A stretch of 64,000 nt of DNA from a virus, in the IMG/VR virus record IMGVR_UViG_3300021964_012561, positions 50,637 through 114,636 of that record; one strand, written 5' to 3'. The first letter of the stretch is position 1; every line of letters begins with the position of its first letter. A model generated the notes under the pieces. It searched no databases, was not told the origin of the DNA, and worked only from the letters and a program-made list of their open reading frames with translations. The translations under genes and the position numbers were made by a program. Positions 17,987 through 26,559 of this stretch are shown here, one piece after another.

Positions 17987-19609
17987 TTGGCAAAAGGAAC
18001 AAAAAGATCACAAGTTCAAGAAATAATCAAATGTGGAAAAGATCCTAATTATTTTTTTAAGCATTATCTTAAGATACAGCATCCAGTGCGTGGATTAATT
18101 CCATTTGATACGTTTCCTTTTCAAGACGATTGTGTTGATCAATTTAACGAGCATCGCTTTAACATTGTTTTAAAGTCTAGGCAGTTAGGTTTATCAACAC
18201 TTGTTGCTGCATATTCAGTATGGATGGCGATATTTCAACGTGAAAAAAATATTCTTATTATTGCAACAAAACTAGCAGTTGCACAAAACTTTATTATTAA
18301 AGTTAAAACAATGATCAGGTCTTTGCCAAAATGGTTGTTAATTCCTGAAATAGTTGCTAATAATAAACAAATAGTTCAATTCAATCACGGATCTCAAATA
18401 AAGGCAATACCAACTTCAGAAGATGCAGGTCGTTCAGAAGCATTGTCGTTACTTATTGTAGACGAGGCAGCTTTTGTTAGAAACTTTGATACAATTTGGA
18501 CAGGTATTTATCCAACAATTTCTACCGGTGGGCGTGTTATTATTCTTTCTACGCCTAATGGTGCAGGAGGTCAATACTACAAATTATATGCAGATGCTGA
18601 AGCAGGCCTAAATGAATTTAATGCTATAAAATTACCTTGGGATTGTCATCCTGAGCGTGATAAAGAATGGTTTGATAAAACCACAGCAAACATGTCTCAG
18701 CGTCAAATTGCGCAAGAATATCTTTGTGATTTTACTTCATCTGGCGAAACTTTTCTTGACCCTAATTCTCTAGAGTGGATGAGACAATGTGTCAAACCTC
18801 CTATTGCAAGAGAAGGCTTAGGTAATTCTGTATGGATATGGAAATATCCTTTGACAGAACACAATTATATACTTTCAGCTGACGTTGCAAGAGGAGACTC
18901 AAAAGACTACTCAACATTTCACATTATTGATGTTGACGAGGGTGAAGTTGTTGCTGAATATAAAGGAAAAATTAGGCCTGATAACTTTGCAACTCTTTTA
19001 AATGAATGGGGACTAAAATACAATAAAGCTTTAATGTGCCCTGAAAATAATAGTTACGGCTTTGGAACTATTCTTAAATTACTTGAATTTAAGTATCCTA
19101 GAATGTATTATCGTAAACAATCAAAAGGAGCCTATCTTGGCGGCTATGTACCTGCAGCTGCACCTGAAAGTGCTGGTTTTAATACCAATGGTAAGACAAG
19201 AAACACAATGTTAGGAAAACTTGAAGAAGTAATAAGAAATAAACAGCTTTACGTTCCATCAAGTAGGTTTTATGAAGAAGTTAAAACATTTACTTGGCAA
19301 AGCGGAAGAGTTCAAGCTAAAAAAGGTTTTAATGATGACCTGGTTATGTCACTAGGTATTGGTACTTGGTTGTATGATGCATCAGCAGACTATAGTAATT
19401 CATCTAAAAAGATTAATGATGCAATGTTAAATGCCTTCAGTACCAAAAGAAAAGAATATAGTGAAACTCCTGATCAAGTCTTAAGTGACACAACTGTTTT
19501 ACCTGTTTTTTCTTCAAGAGGAAATGATAAAGGTATTATTAAAACAAATTTAAATAAAGCATTAAAACGAAGTAAAATACCACCAGGTATGGAATGGATA
19601 TTAAAATAA
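17987..19609 (+). CDS. Terminase large subunit (gp17-like)
   Basis: The 540-residue protein is the DNA-packaging motor. The ATPase half has the T4-type Walker A SRQLGLST (64-71), Walker B LLIVDEAAF (155-163) and coupling motif LSTPNGAGG (187-195). The RNase-H-like nuclease half has Asp299 in LSADVARGD, Glu353 in CPENNS and Asp450/451 in FNDDLVMSL. It cuts concatemeric DNA and pumps it into the prohead through the portal encoded next. The length is a little shorter than T4 gp17 (610). The start is TTG directly after the upstream stop; no ATG precedes the conserved N-terminal region, and GAGGTGGG lies just upstream as an SD. Confidence 0.96.
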   Translation: MAKGTKRSQVQEIIKCGKDPNYFFKHYLKIQHPVRGLIPFDTFPFQDDCVDQFNEHRFNIVLKSRQLGLSTLVAAYSVWMAIFQREKNILIIATKLAVAQNFIIKVKTMIRSLPKWLLIPEIVANNKQIVQFNHGSQIKAIPTSEDAGRSEALSLLIVDEAAFVRNFDTIWTGIYPTISTGGRVIILSTPNGAGGQYYKLYADAEAGLNEFNAIKLPWDCHPERDKEWFDKTTANMSQRQIAQEYLCDFTSSGETFLDPNSLEWMRQCVKPPIAREGLGNSVWIWKYPLTEHNYILSADVARGDSKDYSTFHIIDVDEGEVVAEYKGKIRPDNFATLLNEWGLKYNKALMCPENNSYGFGTILKLLEFKYPRMYYRKQSKGAYLGGYVPAAAPESAGFNTNGKTRNTMLGKLEEVIRNKQLYVPSSRFYEEVKTFTWQSGRVQAKKGFNDDLVMSLGIGTWLYDASADYSNSSKKINDAMLNAFSTKRKEYSETPDQVLSDTTVLPVFSSRGNDKGIIKTNLNKALKRSKIPPGMEWILK

Positions 19610-19619
19610 AGGCAAATAA

Positions 19620-21680
19620 ATGGCAAAAGAAAATAATGGAAATTTATTTAGTAAATTAACCAGACTCTTCAGGAGTGGTCCTGTTGTCAAACGAAAATTG
19701 GCTAATAAAACATCATCAAAAACGTCGTCTGCGTTTGAACAGTTTAGAAAAAATCAATCACAGGTTTATTCAGCAGCTATGTCTGCATATGGTACTTATG
19801 ATAGAATGGCAAGATATTCAGATTTTAGTGAAATGGAGTATACTCCTGAAATTGCATCTGCATTAGACATTTATTCAGAAGAATCTGTAGCTGCGGATGA
19901 AAACGGAAAAACTTTGCACATATACTCTGAGAATTCAAAGATTAAAGAATTGTTAACAGAATTGTTTTATGATACACTAAACATTGAATTTAACATGTCA
20001 TCATGGATTAGAAATTTAGTTAAATACGGTGATTTCTTTTTGTTCAATGACGTACATCCAGACCAAGGCGTTATTAACGCCTATCCTTTGCCAATTTCAG
20101 AAATAGAGAGAGAAGAAGGCTTTGATCCTAACGATCCATTAGCAGTTAGATTTAGGTGGATTACACAAGGCAATCAAGTTTTAGAAAATTGGCAAGTATC
20201 ACACATGAGATTGTTAGGTAACGATGCATTTTTACCGTACGGATCTTCAGTTTTAGAACCTGCTCGTAGAATTTGGAGACAATTAATCTTACTTGAAGAC
20301 GCAATGATGGTAATGCGAATTGTACGCGCACCGGATCGCAGGGTATTCTACATTGATGTTGGTAACGTTCCGCCTGAAGATATACCAAACTATATGGAAC
20401 AAGCACAAAGTAGTCTTAAAAGATCAGGCGTGGTTGATAAAAATAATGGTAGAGTTGATTTGCGTTATAATCCTCTTTCTATTGATGAAGATTATTTTAT
20501 TCCAGTTAGAGGTGGAGATAGTGGCACTAAGGTAGATAGTGTGGCGGGTCAAGGCATATCAGGCGAAGTAAATGATGTTGAATATATTCAAAAGAAGCTT
20601 TTTGCAGCATTAAAAATACCAAAGGCATATCTTGGGTATGACGAAGGGTTAGGAGCCAAAGCAACACTATCACAGGAAGACATTCGCTTTAGTAGAACTA
20701 TAGCAAGGATTCAGAGGACTATTTTGTCCGAGATGAACAAAATTGCAATTGTTCACCTTTATTGTAATGGTTATACTGACGAAGACTTAGTTGATTTTAC
20801 TTTAAAACTTTCTAACCCATCAACAATCGCTCAACAACAAAAATTAGAACTTTTTAAGTCTAGGTTTGATGCAGCATCAACAGCATTAGGTACTCCAGGG
20901 TTGGTTGACAGAACTTGGGTTCAAAAAAATATTATGCGACTCACAGATGATGAAATTAAATCAGTAGTTAAGGGCAGAATCAAAGACAAACTATTGGATT
21001 TAGAAGTTGATGCAACTCAATTAGAGCAACCTGAAGGACCGGAAAATCCTGATGTTGGAGGAACGACAGACGTAGGCGGCGGATTTGGTGGCTTAGGAGA
21101 CCTAGGTGGTGGTATGGACTCACCAGCTCCAGCTTCCCCACCTGCAGATGACCCTATAGGATCTTTGGACTTAGGAGCATTATCAGAAAAAAATAAATTA
21201 AGCTTAAAAGACGAACTAGTACCGATTAAAGTTAATCAAAGAATAAGCTCTATTTTATCTGAAATTAAAAATGTCGATACAGAAGAAAACAAAGACGAAG
21301 ATGATAATTTAACAGAATTAGAAAAATTTCAAAAAGAAAAAACAGAATCAGATAAAAAGAAACGAGAAAAGAAAAACAAATACGAGCGAAAGAATCATCT
21401 ATTTGCTGATAACCACTTTAGTGAGTATCAAAGAAATCGCTTAAGAGAAAAAGATGTTTTTTACGATGTAAAACATGAATTAAAATCTGACGTGAAGTAT
21501 AAACCAGAAAATATAATGCCTGAAAATAATGACGTATTCAATGTTCAAGAATACTTAGATAATAACATAACTGTTAATGCAGAATTCACCAATAGAATTA
21601 AATCAACATTAAGCAAGCTTGACAAAAGTTTAATTTCTGAAAATATTGATGAGGACAATAAAGATAATGACAAAACATAA
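19620..21680 (+). CDS. Portal vertex protein (gp20-like)
   Basis: The 686-residue protein follows TerL after 10 bases. The core, including ALDIYSEESVA near residue 82, VMRIVRAPDRRVFYIDVGNVP near 225 and KIPKAYLGYDEG near 328, is typical of T4-type portals, which form the dodecameric DNA gate and nucleate prohead assembly. After about residue 470 the protein has an extra Gly/Pro-rich linker and then a long acidic and basic C-terminal tail (to residue 686); T4 gp20 is only 524 residues. The tail may interact with the scaffold. The ATG at 19620 follows AAAGGCAAATA, a modest SD. Confidence 0.94.
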   Translation: MAKENNGNLFSKLTRLFRSGPVVKRKLANKTSSKTSSAFEQFRKNQSQVYSAAMSAYGTYDRMARYSDFSEMEYTPEIASALDIYSEESVAADENGKTLHIYSENSKIKELLTELFYDTLNIEFNMSSWIRNLVKYGDFFLFNDVHPDQGVINAYPLPISEIEREEGFDPNDPLAVRFRWITQGNQVLENWQVSHMRLLGNDAFLPYGSSVLEPARRIWRQLILLEDAMMVMRIVRAPDRRVFYIDVGNVPPEDIPNYMEQAQSSLKRSGVVDKNNGRVDLRYNPLSIDEDYFIPVRGGDSGTKVDSVAGQGISGEVNDVEYIQKKLFAALKIPKAYLGYDEGLGAKATLSQEDIRFSRTIARIQRTILSEMNKIAIVHLYCNGYTDEDLVDFTLKLSNPSTIAQQQKLELFKSRFDAASTALGTPGLVDRTWVQKNIMRLTDDEIKSVVKGRIKDKLLDLEVDATQLEQPEGPENPDVGGTTDVGGGFGGLGDLGGGMDSPAPASPPADDPIGSLDLGALSEKNKLSLKDELVPIKVNQRISSILSEIKNVDTEENKDEDDNLTELEKFQKEKTESDKKKREKKNKYERKNHLFADNHFSEYQRNRLREKDVFYDVKHELKSDVKYKPENIMPENNDVFNVQEYLDNNITVNAEFTNRIKSTLSKLDKSLISENIDEDNKDNDKT

Positions 21681-22506
21681 CAAGAAAAGAAACGTAGGAA
21701 TCATTTATGAGCTTTTTACTAGACACATATCCAGCCTAGTTATTGAAGGCAAGAAAAAAGAAATTAAAAAAGCAACTAAAATCCTAGAAAAAAGATTTAA
21801 AAAAGGCACAGAATTGTATAAAGAATTCCGCCTTTTTAATGCACTAGTAAACGCATCTGTTTCTTCTCAGGAAAAAGCGGTTATTGTAGTTGAAAATGCA
21901 AAAAAAGAAATATTAAACATTGACAATAGAAAACTCAATCAAGAAAAATCTAAATTAATTAAAGAAATTAACTACGATCTTAAAGATAAAGATTTTTATT
22001 ATCGATCAATTCCTTATTATAGGGAATATGCAAATTTGCAAAATCTTTTTAATGAATGGCGAAAAAAAGATGCATCAAATTTAAAAAATCTAATTGAAAA
22101 AGAAGAAAAAGCTACACAGTGGTTGTTAAAAGAAAAGAAAAAAAATGAAGTGCACGAAGAAGCAGATGTATCAAGTACGAACAATTTAGTGTTCAGCATA
22201 ATGAATGAAAAAATTAACAACAAATACAGCAATCTGTCTCACGATCAAAAACAAATTATTAGAAATTATGCACTTTATTCAGATGCAGATCAGGAAAAAT
22301 TTAAAAGATTTTTAAGAGAAAACAAAAACAGAGCTTTGCAAGAAATAGAAAGGTTTAAAGCTTCGTGTGAAAATCGTATCATTCTAGAAAAAATTGACAA
22401 CGTTAAAAATAAAATACATAATCTCAATGTTGAACCTGATAGTGATCAAGAAATAATTAAATTTTTAACAGTTTCTAGTTTAATTAAGGAACTCAAGGAG
22501 AAATAA
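21667..22506 (+). CDS. Prohead core-like charged helical protein
   Basis: I choose the ATG at 21667 (MTKHNKKRNVGIIYELFTR) over earlier in-frame TTG and ATG codons inside the portal gene because the earlier ones are less well spaced from SD-like sequence; the gene overlaps the portal end by 14 bases. The product (279 residues) is almost entirely helical, rich in Lys and Glu, with no enzyme motif. It sits between portal and prohead protease, the location of the T4 core genes 67 and 68, so a prohead-core role is likely. The family is not recognised. Confidence 0.6.
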   Translation: MTKHNKKRNVGIIYELFTRHISSLVIEGKKKEIKKATKILEKRFKKGTELYKEFRLFNALVNASVSSQEKAVIVVENAKKEILNIDNRKLNQEKSKLIKEINYDLKDKDFYYRSIPYYREYANLQNLFNEWRKKDASNLKNLIEKEEKATQWLLKEKKKNEVHEEADVSSTNNLVFSIMNEKINNKYSNLSHDQKQIIRNYALYSDADQEKFKRFLRENKNRALQEIERFKASCENRIILEKIDNVKNKIHNLNVEPDSDQEIIKFLTVSSLIKELKEK

Positions 22507-23103
22507 ATGAAATTACTTACAGAGTGGTGTGCATTTAACATAACAAAAGAAATGATTAACGAGTCTAGAGAACGTCATGGAGGAAAATTAGTTTTAAAAG
22601 GTCCGATTCAAAAGTCTAACACTTTAAATCAGAACGGAAGAATCTATCCTAGGGCGATACTTGAAAGAGAAATTATGAATTATCAAAAATTAATTCAAGA
22701 AAATCGTGCAATGGGTGAATGCGATCATCCTGATTCTTCTGTTGTTGAACTTAAAAATGTTTCACACGTAGTAAAAGAAGCTTATATGCAAGGTGACATT
22801 GTATACGGCGCAATAGAAATACTAGATACACCTAGCGGAAAAATTATTCAATCACTAATTGAAAGTGGCGTTACTTTAGGTATTTCTTCAAGAGGCGTAG
22901 GGTCTACACAAAAACAAGGAAATACACAAATAGTACAAGATGATTTTCAGTTAATTTGTTTTGACATGGTATCAGAGCCTTCTACTCCTGGCGCATTTGT
23001 AATGAGAGAGGGAAAAGAAATTTCTCAAGACGAAATTAATAAGATTTTTAACAAAACTGATCGGGTTAATAGAATTTTTAATGATATATTAAACTGGGAG
23101 TAA
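22507..23103 (+). CDS. Prohead maturation protease (gp21-like)
   Basis: The 198-residue protein resembles T4 gp21 (212 residues), the serine protease that trims capsid, scaffold and internal proteins after [LI]-x-E. The herpes-protease-like elements visible are NQNGRIYPRAILERE (about 39-53), the catalytic His in GECDHPDSS, and the catalytic Ser in TLGISSRGVGS. The N terminus, MKLLTEW then KEMINES, resembles the leader of the minus-strand exonuclease (MKQILTEW then KFINER) and could be a self-processing propeptide. It follows an AAGGAG SD and precedes the scaffold and capsid genes. Confidence 0.93.
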   Translation: MKLLTEWCAFNITKEMINESRERHGGKLVLKGPIQKSNTLNQNGRIYPRAILEREIMNYQKLIQENRAMGECDHPDSSVVELKNVSHVVKEAYMQGDIVYGAIEILDTPSGKIIQSLIESGVTLGISSRGVGSTQKQGNTQIVQDDFQLICFDMVSEPSTPGAFVMREGKEISQDEINKIFNKTDRVNRIFNDILNWE

Positions 23104-23105
23104 TT

Positions 23106-23555
23106 ATGTCAAAATTATTAAGAAGTGAATTAAAATCTATTGTAAAAGAATGTTTAGTTGAAATATTATCTGAAGGGTTGGCAGAAAACAATAGCAGCAA
23201 TTACATAAAAGAATCTAGCGAATATAATAAAAAATCAATAAAATCAAATGTTAACAAGTCTTCTTATTTGAACAAAATTTCTTATAATCGAGAATCAAGC
23301 AAAAAACAAGATTATGCGCCTGCTAGTAAAATTAAAAATACAAATTTGACATCTGATCCTATTTTGAATGATCTACTTGCTGATACTGCTAAAACTACTT
23401 TGCAAGAGCAACTCTCAGCTGAGTCTCGAAGAGGACCGATGGTAACTACTGGTGGTGATAGAGCAACAATGATAGTAAATCAATCAAATCCGGAAGAATT
23501 ATTTGGAAGTGAAAGTGCCGGCAAGTGGGCTCAACTAGCTTTTTTTGATCAATAA
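23106..23555 (+). CDS. Putative internal head protein with targeting leader
   Basis: The 149-residue protein begins MSKLLRSELKSIVKE and continues VEILSEGLAE, which contains LSE followed by Gly, a good match to the prohead-protease consensus. The middle is Ser/Asn/Lys-rich and likely disordered. The C terminus ends GKWAQLAFFDQ, which resembles the end of the scaffold protein (RWARLAGLK). Its position directly after the protease and the leader suggest a prohead-core or packaged protein. The function is otherwise unknown. Confidence 0.6.
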   Translation: MSKLLRSELKSIVKECLVEILSEGLAENNSSNYIKESSEYNKKSIKSNVNKSSYLNKISYNRESSKKQDYAPASKIKNTNLTSDPILNDLLADTAKTTLQEQLSAESRRGPMVTTGGDRATMIVNQSNPEELFGSESAGKWAQLAFFDQ

Positions 23556-23602
23556 CTTTTTGTCATTATATATATAAATGATTTTAAATTTTGGAGAACA
23601 CA

Positions 23603-23854
23603 ATGAAAAGAAAAATTTTACGTTTGACACCGCTTCTTTTAAAAAAAATTATTAAAGAAGAAAAAGAAAAAATTTTAAAGGAAAGACAACAGAAAAAAAG
23701 TAAGTTAAGTAATCGTCAAATTGTTGAATCATTAAAAAAGTTAGTGTTGCTTAAAAAAGCCCAAAAAAGAGCTGGTAAAGATTTTCAAAAAATCTTTGAA
23801 GAAAGACAAAAAATTAAAAAATTAATCAAGGAGAGCACAAATGGCAGGAACTAA
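23603..23854 (+). CDS. Small Lys-rich protein with targeting-like leader
   Basis: The ATG at 23603 is well placed after GGAG at 23593-23596, so I prefer it to the in-frame TTG at 23591. The 83-residue product, MKRKILRLTPLLLKKIIKEE and onward, is an extremely Lys/Glu-rich helix. The first 20 residues resemble the basic amphipathic leaders of the putative packaged proteins. The end overlaps the next gene by 14 bases. It could be a small core protein like T4 gp67/68; that is inference. Confidence 0.5.
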   Translation: MKRKILRLTPLLLKKIIKEEKEKILKERQQKKSKLSNRQIVESLKKLVLLKKAQKRAGKDFQKIFEERQKIKKLIKESTNGRN

Positions 23855-24338
23855 CTATTATGCAAATGTCGAAGGTAAAAATGTAGCTACATCTCTACCT
23901 GCGGATAAAGGTCAAAGTTTTACCAACAATTTACAATCAGCATTTTCAAGTTCCCCTGTAAACAAAGGAGAGATTTCTGCTGAAGAAAGAAAAGAAACTT
24001 TTCAAAAACTAGTTTTAGATGGAGAAGTTTTAAACGGAAACGGTTTAAATCTTTTTAATAGAGACTATTTTAAAAATGGCGCGCCAGATATTAGTAACAT
24101 TGATATTGAATCTTACAATTTGCCTTCTCCATATATTCCTAACCCGACGTCTCCAGGCCCAGGAAGCTTAGATGCAGATGATAAACCTGCTTTTGAAGGA
24201 GATGTTAAAGATCCTCAAACTATCAATAGCCAATTTGGGGCAGGAAATAATAGTACATATAATCCTGCTATTTCTTCAAAAAAACTAAGTGATTTAAAAC
24301 TAGGGAGTTATCTACCTGGAAATTCAGGCGGTAATTAA
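23841..24338 (+). CDS. Unknown protein of head module
   Basis: The 165-residue protein starts with an ATG after AAGGAG inside the end of the previous gene. It is rich in Asn, Ser, Gly and Pro (including PYIPNPTSPGPGS near 95-107), with one helical patch at residues 45-60. It has no motif I recognise and is likely extended or disordered. Its location between the protease and scaffold suggests a structural or internal head component. Confidence 0.5.
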   Translation: MAGTNYYANVEGKNVATSLPADKGQSFTNNLQSAFSSSPVNKGEISAEERKETFQKLVLDGEVLNGNGLNLFNRDYFKNGAPDISNIDIESYNLPSPYIPNPTSPGPGSLDADDKPAFEGDVKDPQTINSQFGAGNNSTYNPAISSKKLSDLKLGSYLPGNSGGN

Positions 24339-24339
24339 A

Positions 24340-24930
24340 ATGTATGCTGGGGGCGGTTATAATTTAGGTAATTACGACCCTAGGACTGGAAAAGAACCTT
24401 CAAAGATCGTAGGATCGCAGTCTGTAGGAGATTTATCTTTAAAATTCTTGTACGAGGAAGATGAAGAAGGCCAGACAGAAGAAGTAGAAAATGAAGACGT
24501 GTTACCTAACGCCGCCAGCAGCAAAATTGTGCATAGTTTAGCAATGGGTGTAAGTGACCCTTTGGCGAAAGGTGATAGGTCGGCAGGTCAGCTTAAAAAT
24601 ACAGGCGGCGCCGGCGCAGGTTTTTTACAAGAATTTGCTGGATATCACAAAAACCCAGCTAGAAAAGGAATTTCTCCTTATAAACAACCAAAGCATTCCG
24701 GTCCGCCTTTAGGGGCTGGTGGTAGTGGACAAGCTTTTAGGACAACAGGCAATAGAATTGATTTAGGCTCCAGAAAAGGTTGGTCAAGAGCTTATCAAAG
24801 TAAAAAACAAGGCAACCAAAAAAGATATTTTAGTTTACAATCATTGGTGCAAGATACACGCGATGGCTTTCATCAATTTACTAGACAGAAAAATAAAGTA
24901 AAAAAAATCATTTACGAGATTAATAATTAA
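24340..24930 (+). CDS. Unknown Gly-rich basic protein of head module
   Basis: The 196-residue protein starts two bases after the previous gene, suggesting coupled translation. An acidic patch (YEEDEEGQTEEVENED, about 38-53) is followed by Gly-rich and Lys/Arg-rich sequence to the end. LKFLYEE near residue 33 could fit a prohead-protease site, but weakly. I do not recognise it. Its place before the scaffold gene suggests a role in the prohead core or in DNA binding. Confidence 0.5.
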   Translation: MYAGGGYNLGNYDPRTGKEPSKIVGSQSVGDLSLKFLYEEDEEGQTEEVENEDVLPNAASSKIVHSLAMGVSDPLAKGDRSAGQLKNTGGAGAGFLQEFAGYHKNPARKGISPYKQPKHSGPPLGAGGSGQAFRTTGNRIDLGSRKGWSRAYQSKKQGNQKRYFSLQSLVQDTRDGFHQFTRQKNKVKKIIYEINN

Positions 24931-24996
24931 TGTCATTTCCTAGGAAAGAATAGATTTTAACAAATAAGTATTAAATAAATTAGGCAAGAGGAGATT

Positions 24997-26517
24997 ATGT
25001 CAAAAATTTTTGAAGAAGCATTAGCAGATGCAAAAAAACTCAAAGAGGTTGCTGAAGCGAATGCTAAAAAAGCGATTTTAGAATCAGTAACTCCTAGAAT
25101 TAAAGAGTTTATTGAACAACAAATTCTTGAACAAGACGACAAACTAGTTGAATCTAAGAATGACGTCGATGATGTTCCGGAAGAAGCAATGCATGCATTA
25201 TTAGAAATGATTGCAGGTAAAGATCTTGTTAGTAAAATTACTGACAAACAAAAATTAAACGAGGCGTTTAAAAAATCATTTGACAACCTGAATGATTCAG
25301 AACAATTACAAATGAAAAATTTAATACAAAAAATTAATCAAGAAAAAAATAATTTAAAAAGCAGAAGAATAATTAATTCTGTTAACACAATTCAGGAGAA
25401 CAAACAAATGAGTAGTCGTGAAAAATTTTACGAAATTGACTTAGCACTTTTAAGAGAAGCAGTTGATGACAAAGCTGTTGAAATGAAAGCTAAAGAGTTA
25501 GAAGAAGACGATTTTTTAAAAGGTTTAGAAGAAGAAGACAATCAAGCTGAAGAAAAATTAGATGAATATTCTATACTTTTCGAACAAGATGATGCAGACG
25601 AAGCTTCAGAAGAAATGGAAGAATTACCTGATGAAGCTGGTGCTGGTGCAGAAGATGACGCTGTCGAAATTCCTTTAGATCTTGCTCAAGAATTACAATC
25701 AATTTTAGACGCAGAATTAGGAGGTGCTGCTGGTGAAGCTGCCGGTGGAGAGCTTGGTGATCTAGGAGATTTAGGAGCAATGGAAGATTTAGAAGATTCT
25801 GAAGAAGAATCTGAAGAAGAATCAATTGAAGAAATGGGTCACTACGGCATGAATGAAGACGATGTTGACGAACCTCTTAAAGAAATGTTTGATGTTGATC
25901 CTAGCATGCTTCGTGAAGAATTAGCAAGCATTAGATCAATGTTAGGTGAAGGAAAAATGGATCACCACTTTGGTGGAAAAGGCGCCGGAAATGGAGGTCA
26001 TAAAAACGCATTCGGCGGTTCTGGACCCAAGAAACATGGATATCAAAAGTCTTTCGGTGGTGGATCTTATGGAAAAGATGTATTCGTAACTCCTCCTTCA
26101 ACTTTAAAGAAATTAAATGAAGCTATTCAACAGCTTCGCAAATTGAGCCGCATGAATCGAGCTCAAAACGAGAAACTGAATAAATACAGAGGTGCAGTTC
26201 ATACACTTCGTGAACAGTTGGAAGATCTCAACTTATTCAATGCAAAATTACTCTATGTAAATAAGCTTTTACAAAATAAAAATCTAAACGAGTCACAGAA
26301 GAAATCTGTTATCAAAGCTTTAGATGAAGCAAAAAGCTTGGGAGAAACAAAAGCATTGTTCCAATCGCTTACTGAATCATTGTCATCATCTAAGTCAAGC
26401 TTAAATGAATCGACTCGTTTTGGTAGCTCTTCAAGAACAACAACTTCCGGATCAGGAGCTAAAGACAGAAAAGTCGGTGAATCTGATCGTTGGGCGAGGT
26501 TGGCTGGTCTTAAGTAA
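24997..26517 (+). CDS. Prohead scaffold protein (gp22-like)
   Basis: The 506-residue protein lies directly upstream of the capsid gene, as gp22 does in T4 (269 residues). The N-terminal 130 residues are helical (SKIFEEALADAKKLKEV). The centre is strongly acidic (runs of Glu/Asp around residues 160-300). A Gly/His-rich linker follows at about 325-360, and the C-terminal 130 residues form a helical coiled coil ending DRWARLAGLK. High acidity and coiled coils are typical of T4-type scaffold, which is degraded by the prohead protease. Several [LI]-x-E sites are present. An AGAGGAG SD precedes the ATG. The extra length is unusual. Confidence 0.8.
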   Translation: MSKIFEEALADAKKLKEVAEANAKKAILESVTPRIKEFIEQQILEQDDKLVESKNDVDDVPEEAMHALLEMIAGKDLVSKITDKQKLNEAFKKSFDNLNDSEQLQMKNLIQKINQEKNNLKSRRIINSVNTIQENKQMSSREKFYEIDLALLREAVDDKAVEMKAKELEEDDFLKGLEEEDNQAEEKLDEYSILFEQDDADEASEEMEELPDEAGAGAEDDAVEIPLDLAQELQSILDAELGGAAGEAAGGELGDLGDLGAMEDLEDSEEESEEESIEEMGHYGMNEDDVDEPLKEMFDVDPSMLREELASIRSMLGEGKMDHHFGGKGAGNGGHKNAFGGSGPKKHGYQKSFGGGSYGKDVFVTPPSTLKKLNEAIQQLRKLSRMNRAQNEKLNKYRGAVHTLREQLEDLNLFNAKLLYVNKLLQNKNLNESQKKSVIKALDEAKSLGETKALFQSLTESLSSSKSSLNESTRFGSSSRTTTSGSGAKDRKVGESDRWARLAGLK

Positions 26518-26559
26518 CTGTTCAAACAATAATTAACAATTTTATAGGAGATAAAACAA

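Noticed and set aside
19675-20535. Additional plus-strand frames inside the portal gene
   Set aside because: They are out of frame with the convincing portal protein, have no SD, and encode no recognisable motif.
23560-23600. T4-type late promoter (TATAAATA) before 23603
   Set aside because: The sequence reads TATATATAAATG and only partly matches; AT-rich gaps give many such partial matches by chance, so I did not list it.
25571-25825. Minus-strand Leu/His-rich frame within the scaffold gene
   Set aside because: It is the complement of the acidic Glu/Asp codon runs in the scaffold and has no start signals.
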